A stretch of 13,461 nt of DNA from Pseudomonadota bacterium (lineage in GTDB: Bacteria > Pseudomonadota > Alphaproteobacteria > UBA1280 > UBA12223): contig PTJW01000015.1 in assembly GCA_002937495.1 (NCBI GenBank), forward strand, positions 1-13,461. The letters are read 5' to 3'. Below are positions 1 through 6,891 of this stretch, one piece after another (position 1 is the first letter of the stretch; each line of letters begins with the position of its first letter). The position numbers and the translations under genes are program-made. The notes beneath the pieces are model-generated. The model did not search any database and was not told the DNA's origin. It was given only the letters and a program-made list of their open reading frames with translations.

Positions 1-718
1 GTGCCATATCACATAAAGTACAAGGAGAAACCATAATATCAGCGCCCTTATCTTTAGCAGCTAAGCTATGACCACCCGACATACTTAAAAATTCATCTTC
101 ATTTGGTAACATATAATGGAAACCACAGCACTTATCTTTACCTGAGTAATCGATAACCTCTGCACCTAAAGTATTTAAAATATCATCTAGATATAAAGGA
201 TGCTCACCACCCTTACCATCAAAAATTTCTTGAGGCCTAATAGAATGACAACCATAAAAAGGAGCAACTCTTAAACCATTTAATGGAGCTTTAATATGTT
301 CTTTAACTTTATCTAAGCCTAAGTCATCTACTAGCACCCAAATAAGGTGTTTAATTTCAATTGTACCTTGATAAGGTCTAACACCTGCTTTTTCTAAAAC
401 ACTATTAACTTTAGCAAGTAGCTCTGGCTCTTCTTTAAACCTTCTATTTGCCATTGTAAATGTTTGTAAACAAGTATTACAAATTGTTAAAATATCTTTA
501 CCCATTTCTTCAGCTTGCGAAAATATTCTTGCATTAACAGTTAATGCTGCAGCTAAGTCATGCTCTTGCAAATTACCTGCACCACAGCAACTAGCTTTAG
601 GCATATCATGTAATACAATGCCTAATTTTTCAGATACAGCACGAGTTGCTAAATCTGCTTCAATTTGAATTTGCTTTGCTGCACAACCAGGATAGTATGC
701 ATATTCTAACTCTTTCAT
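1..718 (-). CDS. CCG-domain (HdrB-like) subunit of class E succinate dehydrogenase/fumarate reductase, 3'-truncated by window edge
   Basis: This gene begins with ATG at 718 and stays open to the window edge, giving 239 codons without the stop. It has two cysteine-rich CCG domains. The first is C12-X31-C44C45-X34-C80-X2-C83 and the second is C157-X39-C197C198-X34-C233-X2-C236. These motifs bind non-cubane [4Fe-4S] clusters in heterodisulfide reductase subunit B. The same domain forms the quinone-side subunit (called SdhE, SdhC or MfrE) of non-classical succinate:quinone reductases in Sulfolobus and Campylobacter. A good Shine-Dalgarno (AGGAG, 5 nt before ATG) fixes the start. It is the fifth gene of the operon after sdhA, sdhB and two small membrane-protein genes, so a role as electron-transfer subunit to quinone is likely. 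It is not the enterobacterial FAD-assembly factor also named SdhE. The family is near certain; the quinone role is inferred from context. Confidence 0.93.
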   Translation of the reverse strand, partial: MKELEYAYYPGCAAKQIQIEADLATRAVSEKLGIVLHDMPKASCCGAGNLQEHDLAAALTVNARIFSQAEEMGKDILTICNTCLQTFTMANRRFKEEPELLAKVNSVLEKAGVRPYQGTIEIKHLIWVLVDDLGLDKVKEHIKAPLNGLRVAPFYGCHSIRPQEIFDGKGGEHPLYLDDILNTLGAEVIDYSGKDKCCGFHYMLPNEDEFLSMSGGHSLAAKDKGADIMVSPCTLCDMA

Positions 719-736
719 AAAAGCTCCTATTATATA

Positions 737-1123
737 TTATTTGTATATTAGTTCTACTGACTTAGCAGGAACCCAGGCACCTAAGCCATTAGTTCTAACT
801 TTAATCCAGCTATATTGACCGTTTTGAGTCTTCTTAAAATCTAACACATAAAACTCTTGACCTTTTTGTAGAAAACCTAAAGATTGACTCCCTGTAGTAT
901 CATTATAAAACTTGATATCAGAACTAACTTTAACAGCCACTAGTGTCTTTTCTTTTACTTTTACTGGTACTTCAACTACTTTTTCTTGAACTGGCATTTT
1001 TGCAACACCTAAAACATTATCTGGTATTTTATCTTGCATTTTTAGGTGATAAAACACCGCTAAGCATAATAATACAATACCAAGTACTGCTGAAGGAGGT
1101 CTTTGTCCGCGCATATTTCTCAT
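737..1123 (-). CDS. single-pass membrane protein with SH3-like domain, in sdh operon
   Basis: The protein has 128 aa. A short basic N-terminus (MRNMRGQR) is followed by one hydrophobic segment at about residues 11-27, a Val/Lys-rich spacer (about 44-62) and a C-terminal domain (about 63-127). That domain looks like a bacterial SH3 fold: strands around VKVSSDIKFYND, then GFLQKGQEFYVLD, WIKVRT and GAWVPAKSVEL. By the positive-inside rule the SH3 part would be periplasmic. A Shine-Dalgarno AAGGG lies 9 nt before the ATG at 1123; M4 is an alternative start. It sits 19 nt after the 62-aa gene and 18 nt before the CCG subunit, so it is clearly part of the sdh operon. I do not recognise it as a known sdh component. 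It could be an anchor, an assembly factor or an unrelated passenger. Confidence 0.82.
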   Translation of the reverse strand: MRNMRGQRPPSAVLGIVLLCLAVFYHLKMQDKIPDNVLGVAKMPVQEKVVEVPVKVKEKTLVAVKVSSDIKFYNDTTGSQSLGFLQKGQEFYVLDFKKTQNGQYSWIKVRTNGLGAWVPAKSVELIYK

Positions 1124-1142
1124 AATAATCTACCCTTTATTT

Positions 1143-1331
1143 TTAATTTAAATCCAAATCTGTTTTTGTTTGCTTAATATTTTCTTGCTTTACCTGCTGT
1201 TGCTGATATTGCTTTTCACTTAAAACTCTATGTTTAGCATTTTTAATATGAAACATAACTAATATAACAACAAAAACCGCCACAAGAACCATTCTAATAT
1301 GATTAATTTGTGGATGATTTGAATTTATCAT
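1143..1331 (-). CDS. 62-aa single-pass membrane protein in sdh operon
   Basis: This is a tiny protein with one transmembrane segment at about residues 13-28 (MVLVAVFVVILVMFHI). A polar tail rich in Lys and Gln follows (EKQYQQQQVKQENIKQ), probably helical. AAGGA lies 9 nt before the ATG at 1331, and the gene starts 22 nt after the sdhB stop. The ribosome site, length and position between two enzyme subunit genes make it a real gene rather than a chance frame. No family is recognised. In an enzyme lacking the usual haem b anchor subunits it is a candidate membrane anchor, but that is inference from position only. Confidence 0.72.
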   Translation of the reverse strand: MINSNHPQINHIRMVLVAVFVVILVMFHIKNAKHRVLSEKQYQQQQVKQENIKQTKTDLDLN

Positions 1332-1353
1332 TTTATTTATTCCTTATTTGTTT

Positions 1354-2352
1354 TTAACCCGCTCCTGGTCCGTCATCTTCTTTTCTAGTTTCAACATTAA
1401 TAGGATTTTCCTTTAATTGTTTGAAGATAGCGTCGATTTCTTCCACACCTTCAATTTTTTCAGGCATTGGAGAAGGAATTTTACCTTTTTTAGCTAAATG
1501 AATTGCATTTGGAATTTGCTTAATAGCCCCTAATAAACCAAATGTTTTTGGAATCATCCAAAATTCATTTAACAAACCGTGCTTAGCTAAGTCATTTTTA
1601 AATACCATAGCATGCTTAGCACCTTTATTGTTTGTAACTCCAGCTTCAATTGCTCTACTTCTAAGTTTAACAATTGCTTCCATTGGAGCAACATCTTTAG
1701 GGCATGCATCAATACATAGTCCGCATCGAGTACAGTCCCAAATACCGTTTTTCTTACTTAACTCTTTAAGCCTTTTTTTCTTTTGACCTTCACGAGGATC
1801 TGCTACAAATCTAAACATTTTTGCTAATGCAGCTGGGCCTAAGTAGTTTTCATTTTCAGCTAATGCTGTACAGTCTGAATAACATGAACCACACATAATA
1901 CAGTTTGATACCATATTAACTTGCTCGTATGATGTTTTATCAACATTAATAACCTTTTCAGGGCCATCTTGAACATATGGCTTATGGTTTTCCACTTTTT
2001 CATAAAATGGTGTAATATCAACTACTAAATCTTTAATCACTGGCTGGTTTTTTTGCGGTGCAATTTCTAGGATCTGCGGTTCATCAGATTCTAAGTCAAT
2101 CATATCTTTAACCTTAGTTCTACATGCTAAACGGCTACGATTATTAATAAACATACCGCATGAACCACAAATTGAGGCTCTGCATGATCTTCTAAATGTC
2201 AATGAACCATCTTGCTCGCCTTTAATAGTTTCTAAAGCTTGTAAAATAGTTGTTGCATTTGTACATTCTAAAGTAAAATCTTCAGTATATGAGTTTTTAT
2301 CTTCACTCATTCTTGAAATTCTAAAAGTAACTTGTTTTTTTAATTCTGTCAT
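1354..2352 (-). CDS. sdhB: Succinate dehydrogenase/fumarate reductase iron-sulfur subunit, class E type
   Basis: This subunit carries electrons from the flavoprotein towards the quinone site. With the ATG at 2352 the protein has 332 aa, longer than the usual 230-260. The N-terminal ferredoxin domain binds [2Fe-2S] through C57, C62, C65 and C77. The C-terminal domain has C151xxC154xxC157xxxC161 and C207xxC210xxC213xxxC217-P. In classical SdhB the residue equivalent to C210 is Ile or Val and the third cluster is [3Fe-4S]; the extra Cys here predicts a second [4Fe-4S], as reported for Sulfolobus. About 80 residues beyond the last motif form a HdrC-like extension. The ATG is preferred over the in-frame TTG two codons earlier because AGGGAG sits 7 nt before the ATG and would almost touch the TTG. 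The stop-to-start gap to sdhA is 12 nt. Confidence 0.96.
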   Translation of the reverse strand: MTELKKQVTFRISRMSEDKNSYTEDFTLECTNATTILQALETIKGEQDGSLTFRRSCRASICGSCGMFINNRSRLACRTKVKDMIDLESDEPQILEIAPQKNQPVIKDLVVDITPFYEKVENHKPYVQDGPEKVINVDKTSYEQVNMVSNCIMCGSCYSDCTALAENENYLGPAALAKMFRFVADPREGQKKKRLKELSKKNGIWDCTRCGLCIDACPKDVAPMEAIVKLRSRAIEAGVTNNKGAKHAMVFKNDLAKHGLLNEFWMIPKTFGLLGAIKQIPNAIHLAKKGKIPSPMPEKIEGVEEIDAIFKQLKENPINVETRKEDDGPGAG

Positions 2353-2364
2353 AATCAAGCTCCC

Positions 2365-4113
2365 TTAGTAAACTCGTTCTACTGGTTTATATCTATCATT
2401 ACCTACAAGTCTAACAGGCTCGTATGAAATAACAACTTCGCCTTTTTCATTTAAACTTGCTAAAGTATGCTTACGATAGTTTTCATCATCTCTTGTAGGG
2501 AATTCTTCACGAGTGTGCGCACCTCGAGATTCTTTTCTTTCTAAAGCAGACCTAACTGTAGCTTCTGCTAGTAAAATTAAGTTTGAAAGCTCAATAGTTG
2601 TTAATAAGTCTGTATTAAAACAATCTGACTTATCATCAATATAAACATTTTTAAATTCTTCTTTAACTTCTAAGATTTTTTCTAAACCTTGCTGCATTAA
2701 ATCTTGGTTTCTAAATACACCAACATATGAATTCATAGCTTCTGTTAGCTTTTCTCTTAAAGCTGCAGGGCGAATACCTGTTTCTGCATCTTTAGATTTT
2801 AAGCCTTTAATAAATTCTGATGTTTGCTTGCAAACTTCTTCATCTGGTGTTAAATCTTCTTGGTGGTAGTAGTCTTCTTTAATAAATCTTACCATTTCCT
2901 TACCTACAAATTTACCAAATACGATAGTTTCAAGTAATGAGTTAGCACCTAAACGGTTTGCACCATGAACAGAAGCACACGCTGCCTCACCTGCTGCATA
3001 TAAACCTTTTACATTTGTTTGACCTAGCTTTTCAGTTCTAATACCTCCCATCGTATAATGACAAGTTGGACGAACTGGAATTGGTGCATCAATAGGGTCA
3101 ACACCTTCAAAGTCAATTGATAATTGTCTAATCTGAGGTAATCTTTCTAAAATAAGATCTCTACCTAAGTGTCTAACATCTAAAAATACAGCTCCATCAA
3201 CACCATTACCTGCAATAATTTCCATTGCTTCAGATCTTGATACAACATCTCTACTTGCTAGTTCTAATTTATTAGGTGCGTATTTATGCATAAATCTTTC
3301 GCCATCTTTGCCAATTAGATAAGCACCTTCACCTCTTACACCTTCAGAAATTAAAATACCTGAAGTTTTTAAACCTGTTGGGTGGAATTGTACAAACTCT
3401 AAGTCACCTAAATTAGCACCAGCTTTCATTGCTAAGGCAATACCGTCACCAGTATTAATCATAGCATTTGTATTTGCTTTATAAACTCTACCATAGCCAC
3501 CTGTAGCCATTAAAACTGTTTTAGCTCTAATAACCTCAAGCTTACCTGTAGCAATTTCCATAGCAATAACACCACATGCCTGACCAAGTTTGTTTTTAAT
3601 AATTTCTAGTACATGATATTCTTGATAAATTTTTGTACCATGCTTAATTGCTTGCTCCCATAGTGTATGTAGCATTGCATGGCCTGTTCTATCAGCTGCA
3701 TAGGCTGTTCTGGCAAAGCTTGCACCACCAAAAGCACGCTGAGCAATTGAACCATCTTCATTTCTAGAAAATGGGCAACCTAAATCGTCTAAATCTAAAA
3801 CAGCTTGTGGAGCTTCACTACACATTAGTTCAATTGAATCTTCATCTCCAATAAAGTCAGCACCTTTAACAGTATCATATGCATGGTCTCTCCAGTCGTC
3901 ATCTTCATGAATAGCAGCATTTACACCACCTTGAGCCGCACACGAGTGAGACCTTAACGGATGCACTTTTGTTAAAACTGCAACATCTAAATCAGCTGTA
4001 ATACCTTCAAAGGCGGCTCTTAAACCTGTTAAACCAGCACCTACAATTAAAATATCATGGATTTTCATATAGTTATTTAATTCTTTTCTTATATTTTTTG
4101 TTTTATTCAACAT
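2365..4113 (-). CDS. sdhA: Succinate dehydrogenase/fumarate reductase flavoprotein subunit
   Basis: This catalytic subunit interconverts succinate and fumarate with covalently bound FAD. Numbered from the ATG at 4113 (582 aa), it shows the Rossmann dinucleotide motif VGAGLTGLRAA (24-34) and the FAD-attachment site RSHSCAAQGG with H56. It also has FHPTG (H244), EGVRGEG (256-262) and the ASRDVVSRS block with the proton-shuttle Arg (R288). Substrate-binding residues are seen in RPTCHYTMGG (R348, H352) and HGANRLGANSLLE (R387). All key residues are present, so it should be active. Family members usually begin near M16 (KIHDILIVGAG), so a start at 4068 (567 aa) is a real alternative; neither start has a convincing Shine-Dalgarno, and the predicted transcript start near 4125 leaves only about 11 nt before 4113. 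Direction of catalysis cannot be read from sequence. Confidence 0.97.
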   Translation of the reverse strand: MLNKTKNIRKELNNYMKIHDILIVGAGLTGLRAAFEGITADLDVAVLTKVHPLRSHSCAAQGGVNAAIHEDDDWRDHAYDTVKGADFIGDEDSIELMCSEAPQAVLDLDDLGCPFSRNEDGSIAQRAFGGASFARTAYAADRTGHAMLHTLWEQAIKHGTKIYQEYHVLEIIKNKLGQACGVIAMEIATGKLEVIRAKTVLMATGGYGRVYKANTNAMINTGDGIALAMKAGANLGDLEFVQFHPTGLKTSGILISEGVRGEGAYLIGKDGERFMHKYAPNKLELASRDVVSRSEAMEIIAGNGVDGAVFLDVRHLGRDLILERLPQIRQLSIDFEGVDPIDAPIPVRPTCHYTMGGIRTEKLGQTNVKGLYAAGEAACASVHGANRLGANSLLETIVFGKFVGKEMVRFIKEDYYHQEDLTPDEEVCKQTSEFIKGLKSKDAETGIRPAALREKLTEAMNSYVGVFRNQDLMQQGLEKILEVKEEFKNVYIDDKSDCFNTDLLTTIELSNLILLAEATVRSALERKESRGAHTREEFPTRDDENYRKHTLASLNEKGEVVISYEPVRLVGNDRYKPVERVY

Positions 4114-4131
4114 AACTTTTATTATCTAAAA

Positions 4132-4160
4132 AGTATAGACTGAAAAGTTGCTCAGTTCAA
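4132..4160 (-). promoter_or_regulatory. sdh operon promoter
   Basis: On the minus strand, TTGAAC (4160-4155) is separated by 17 nt from TATACT (4137-4132), a good sigma70 match. The transcript would begin near 4125. This is the only convincing promoter found upstream of the five sdh genes. Confidence 0.65.
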
Positions 4161-4166
4161 GCAACT
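4146..4166 (-). promoter_or_regulatory. Inverted repeat over the sdh -35 box (candidate operator)
   Basis: AGTTGCT, a 7-nt spacer, then AGCAACT form a perfect 7-bp inverted repeat that encloses the -35 hexamer of the sdh promoter. The site lies upstream of the predicted transcript start, so it acts as DNA and not as an RNA hairpin. A dimeric regulator binding there would block RNA polymerase. The regulator is unknown. Confidence 0.5.
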
Positions 4167-4233
4167 AACATATAAAAACTACTTTTTTTTAAGGCTATGA
4201 GACAATTTTATCAACTAATAATAATATGGGTAT

Positions 4234-4265
4234 TAAAAAAGAGCGCTAGCTAGCACTCTTTTTAT
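4234..4265 (-). terminator. Intrinsic terminator overlapping the end of the GGDEF gene
   Basis: In minus-strand RNA, AAAAAGAGUGCUA pairs with UAGCGCUCUUUUU across a two-base turn, with one U-G wobble, and ends in a U-run. The wobble becomes a C-A mismatch on the plus strand, so the minus direction is favoured. The TAG stop codon of the GGDEF gene (4248-4246) lies inside the stem. Confidence 0.75.
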
Positions 4266-5886
4266 CATCATACATTTTTTCATCTGCAAGTTTAATTAAC
4301 TCATCTAGTAACATTTTACCATCACTTTGAGCAATACCAATTGACGCATTAATTTTAATAGAAATATCATTAACTGCGAAAACTTTTGATAGCTGCTCTC
4401 TAAACTTATCAACCTTTGATTCGATACTATTATCAAAACAAATCATAATAAATTCATCACCACCATTTCTACCATTAATACCTTTTGGATTAATTGATAA
4501 CATTAGATCAGCAACATGCTTTAATACTTCATCACCAACATCATGTCCGTAAATATCATTAATTGGCTTAAACTTATCTAAATCAATAAAGCAAAGTGAG
4601 AATTTTTCTTTTCTATATAAAATATCTTTAACCTTTTGCTCTAAAGCACCCCTATTATTAATTTTTGTTAGAGAATCTTTAGTTGAAACTCCTAAATAAT
4701 AATTTTTATTAATAGTATGGAACTGTAGCTTTGATAAGCTTGATGTTTCACCATCTTCTAAAGCTAATAAGTCAACAATAACAGACTCGTCAATCCCTAA
4801 TAACCTAATAGTTTCTTTAATATCATTATGAGTAAATACCATTGTTGATTTTACAAGCTCAATAGCGTATTTAATATTTTCATCACTTGCTACAATATAC
4901 TTCTCTCTTAGCTCTGTTTCTTTACCGCGCTTCATTTCAATAATAGCAGTAATAGCAATACCTAAATTACCAAGAACTAATAAAGCTAATGAGATAACAT
5001 CAATTTTATCTAATACAATTGGCTTAGATAAAATAAAGTTAACAAGTACTTCATAAATTAAAACAAACATAGGCATTAATGCAATCATCGCTGATAAGTA
5101 CTTTGCAGAAATTCGTTTTGATGCATAAAATTCAGAGTATACTGCTCCAGCATAAAATAAACCAACAACTGCAGCACAAATAATTGTACCTAAGTTAAAA
5201 AAGTCTAATATATCAGGCGCACTTTTTAAAATAACAACCCCAAATGCTTTTTGATATATTGAAATAAATAATAATGAAAATACTAATACCAATGCTGAAA
5301 CCGATGAAACAACACCAGCAACTCTAGCACTTTCCTTTGTAGACTTTGCCTGAATATTTGTTTTATGAAACTCCGAAAGCAGCTGCCTTAAAGCTTGGCA
5401 TAAACTAGCACCTACAAGTAATAATAAGGCAATAGCCTTTTGCTCTTTTGTTAAGTCTAAGTTCATAAATAGCAAAGCAATACCAGAAAAAGCAACCATA
5501 GAAAAGAAGAATTCTCGTCTATTAGTACTTTGCCCCATAATAACTGCAATAACAAAGCAAACAAAGCTAGTTAACCTAATTAAAATAGAACCCTGTAAAG
5601 CAGACACATAAACAAGTAATGATAAACCAAATGATAACGCTGCTAAATTTAAAAATGAGAATACCCATGTATCTAATGTTCTAATACTTTTTAAAGCTAA
5701 TGTGCCTCGACCAGCAAATAATAGTAAAAATAATGATGAGAATAAACTACTAAAGCATAAAAATACTAAAGGAGATGCTTGATACTGCTCAATAGCATAT
5801 TTTGCACCAATATTATATAAAGGAAAAGCGATACATGCCATATAAAGACCATGTAACCAACCGTCAAATCTTTTTAGAACTTTCAT
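4246..5886 (-). CDS. Membrane diguanylate cyclase: EamA/DMT-like ten-helix domain fused to GGDEF
   Basis: The C-terminal domain should make cyclic di-GMP from two GTP. It has DLDKFKPINDIYGHDVGDE (435-453) with the metal-binding Asp, and an intact GGDEF at 475-479 within NGRNGGDEFIMI. The inhibitory RxxD site, expected nine residues before GGDEF, reads NPKG (466-469), so product feedback is probably absent. Residues about 12-320 hold roughly ten hydrophobic segments in two halves that resemble the EamA/DMT transporter fold. A linker of about 90 residues, largely helical, joins the two parts. AAGGA 7 nt before the ATG supports the start. The gene follows the 72-aa gene by 21 nt, a likely two-gene operon. 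The DMT-like part could be a ligand sensor or a transporter. The cyclase is confident; the EamA assignment is by pattern and moderately sure. Confidence 0.9.
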   Translation of the reverse strand: MKVLKRFDGWLHGLYMACIAFPLYNIGAKYAIEQYQASPLVFLCFSSLFSSLFLLLFAGRGTLALKSIRTLDTWVFSFLNLAALSFGLSLLVYVSALQGSILIRLTSFVCFVIAVIMGQSTNRREFFFSMVAFSGIALLFMNLDLTKEQKAIALLLLVGASLCQALRQLLSEFHKTNIQAKSTKESARVAGVVSSVSALVLVFSLLFISIYQKAFGVVILKSAPDILDFFNLGTIICAAVVGLFYAGAVYSEFYASKRISAKYLSAMIALMPMFVLIYEVLVNFILSKPIVLDKIDVISLALLVLGNLGIAITAIIEMKRGKETELREKYIVASDENIKYAIELVKSTMVFTHNDIKETIRLLGIDESVIVDLLALEDGETSSLSKLQFHTINKNYYLGVSTKDSLTKINNRGALEQKVKDILYRKEKFSLCFIDLDKFKPINDIYGHDVGDEVLKHVADLMLSINPKGINGRNGGDEFIMICFDNSIESKVDKFREQLSKVFAVNDISIKINASIGIAQSDGKMLLDELIKLADEKMYDDKKSAS

Positions 5887-5907
5887 TATAACATCCTTAA
5901 TATTTTA

Positions 5908-6126
5908 TTATTGAATAAACATTGAGCCAACTGTAAAAAAGCCAAGCACTAAAACTAATATACTAACTAAGCTAATAAAAAATAAATCATTAACTTTATC
6001 GTCGCGTCTTCTTTTTAAACCTCTAGCAATAGCGTGTGCATCAAGCTCGGGGTTATTGTTTCGTCTGTCCACAAAGTTTGGATCATCAAAAACATTTTTC
6101 TTTTTAAATAAGTTTAAAATTTTCAT
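5908..6126 (-). CDS. 72-aa C-terminally anchored membrane protein
   Basis: A basic and acidic cytoplasmic-type N-terminal half (about residues 1-47, with KKK and RRNNN, then GLKRRRDDK) is followed by one strong hydrophobic segment at about 49-70 that ends the protein. AAGG lies about 10 nt before the ATG at 6126. It is preceded by the infC terminator and followed after 21 nt by the membrane diguanylate cyclase, so the two are probably co-transcribed. No family is recognised. It may be a partner of the cyclase, but only position suggests this. Confidence 0.72.
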   Translation of the reverse strand: MKILNLFKKKNVFDDPNFVDRRNNNPELDAHAIARGLKRRRDDKVNDLFFISLVSILVLVLGFFTVGSMFIQ

Positions 6127-6143
6127 AGTAATTTAACCTTGTA

Positions 6144-6171
6144 AATCTATGGTTGTAGTTTATTAAGACAA
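6144..6171 (-). promoter_or_regulatory. Possible promoter for the 72-aa gene and GGDEF gene
   Basis: TTGTCT (6171-6166) and TAGATT (6149-6144) are 16 nt apart on the minus strand. The -35 overlaps the U-tract of the infC terminator. The match is modest, but some promoter is needed after that terminator. Confidence 0.35.
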
Positions 6172-6199
6172 AAAAGGATGTACAAAATATACATCCTTT
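6170..6199 (-). terminator. infC intrinsic terminator
   Basis: On the minus strand AAAGGATGTA (6199-6190) pairs perfectly with TACATCCTTT (6182-6173) around a 7-nt loop and runs into six T's. It starts 8 nt after the infC stop. infC is thus probably monocistronic, unlike the common infC-rpmI-rplT operon. Confidence 0.85.
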
Positions 6200-6206
6200 C
6201 AATAAA

Positions 6207-6800
6207 TTAAGCTTGGCCTGCCATTTTCTTTTCGTTATCTTTTGCAGATTTTGATTTTTTAGCAGTTAATGAACCGAATGTCATGCTCATCATACGGCCT
6301 TCCATTTTAGGCTTTGCTTCAATCTTACCATATTCTTGTAAGTCTTGTTCAATTCTAAGCATTAGTTTCATACCGATTTCTTTGTGAGCAACCTCACGAC
6401 CTCTAAATCTCATAGTAACTTTTAGTTTATCACCATTGTTTAAGAATTTAATCATCTTCTTCATTTTAACTTGGTAATCATTTTCTTCAGTTACTGGTCT
6501 TAAAGTAATTTCTTTAACCTGGATAATAACTTGGTTCTTTTTAGCTTGTGCAGCTTTTTTCTGCTCGTGGTATTTAAATTTGCCGTAATCTAAAATTTTA
6601 CACACTGGAGGGCTTGCATTTGCCGCTACTTCAACTAAATCTAAACCAGCGCTTGATGCTTGTCTTAATGCATCTTTAGTTGCTACAACACCAAGTTGCT
6701 CACCTTCTGCGCCAATAAGTCTAACCTCTGGCACTCTGATATTTTCATTAATATTTGTAGTATCTTTTTGTGGCTTAGCGCCTCTTGCAAACGATTTTAT
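6207..6800 (-). CDS. infC: Translation initiation factor IF-3, likely AUA start
   Basis: IF-3 binds the 30S subunit and checks start-codon and initiator-tRNA pairing. The protein shows the N-domain (VPEVRLIGAEGEQLGVV, then DLVEVAANASPPVCKILDYGKFKYH), a Lys-rich linker, and the C-domain with IQVKEITLRP, DYQVKMKKMIKFL and MRFRGRE. A GTG at 6734 gives 175 aa but cuts off the conserved segment before VPEV. The frame stays open further upstream and encodes KPQKDTTNINENIR, like other IF-3 N-termini. The only reasonable start there is ATA at 6800, with GGAAGGG 7 nt before it (197 aa); an in-frame TAA lies seven codons further up. Rare AUU, AUC or AUA starts are known for infC and allow IF-3 to repress its own translation. 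The identity is certain; the ATA start is a strong inference. Confidence 0.93.
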   Translation of the reverse strand: MKSFARGAKPQKDTTNINENIRVPEVRLIGAEGEQLGVVATKDALRQASSAGLDLVEVAANASPPVCKILDYGKFKYHEQKKAAQAKKNQVIIQVKEITLRPVTEENDYQVKMKKMIKFLNNGDKLKVTMRFRGREVAHKEIGMKLMLRIEQDLQEYGKIEAKPKMEGRMMSMTFGSLTAKKSKSAKDNEKKMAGQA

Positions 6801-6838
6801 GGGTTTACCCTTCCGATTTTATTAAGTAATTTTTTCAT
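6797..6838 (-). CDS. 13-codon leader ORF overlapping the infC start
   Basis: An ATG at 6838 opens MKKLLNKIGRVNP and stops at TAA 6799-6797. The stop overlaps the proposed infC ATA start by two bases (ATAA), the geometry of translational coupling. No clear Shine-Dalgarno precedes the ATG, so its translation is unproven. The in-phase heptamer A-AAC-CCA just before the stop has the X-XXY-YYZ form and would place a -1 shifted ribosome in the infC frame, though this heptamer is not a strong bacterial slip site. Confidence 0.3.
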   Translation of the reverse strand: MKKLLNKIGRVNP

Positions 6839-6856
6839 TTTATTTTATATTTTATA

Positions 6857-6880
6857 ATTTCTTTATATACCTAAAGAAAT
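6857..6880 (-). promoter_or_regulatory. 9-bp hairpin in the infC leader
   Basis: ATTTCTTTA and TAAAGAAAT form a perfect 9-bp inverted repeat around a 6-nt loop (GGTATA on the minus strand). It begins about 5 nt after the predicted infC transcript start, so it could be a 5'-end stabilising hairpin or a protein-binding site. No long T-run follows at once, so it is not a standard terminator. Confidence 0.45.
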
Positions 6881-6891
6881 AAATTATTAAA

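Noticed and set aside
943..1125. Plus-strand 60-aa frame rich in Leu.
   Set aside because: It is antisense to the SH3-like gene; its hydrophobicity comes from the reverse complement of Lys/Glu codons.
6732..6734. GTG as the infC start.
   Set aside because: It lies inside the conserved N-terminal segment (INENIRVPEV) and has no Shine-Dalgarno at proper spacing, while an ATA further upstream does.
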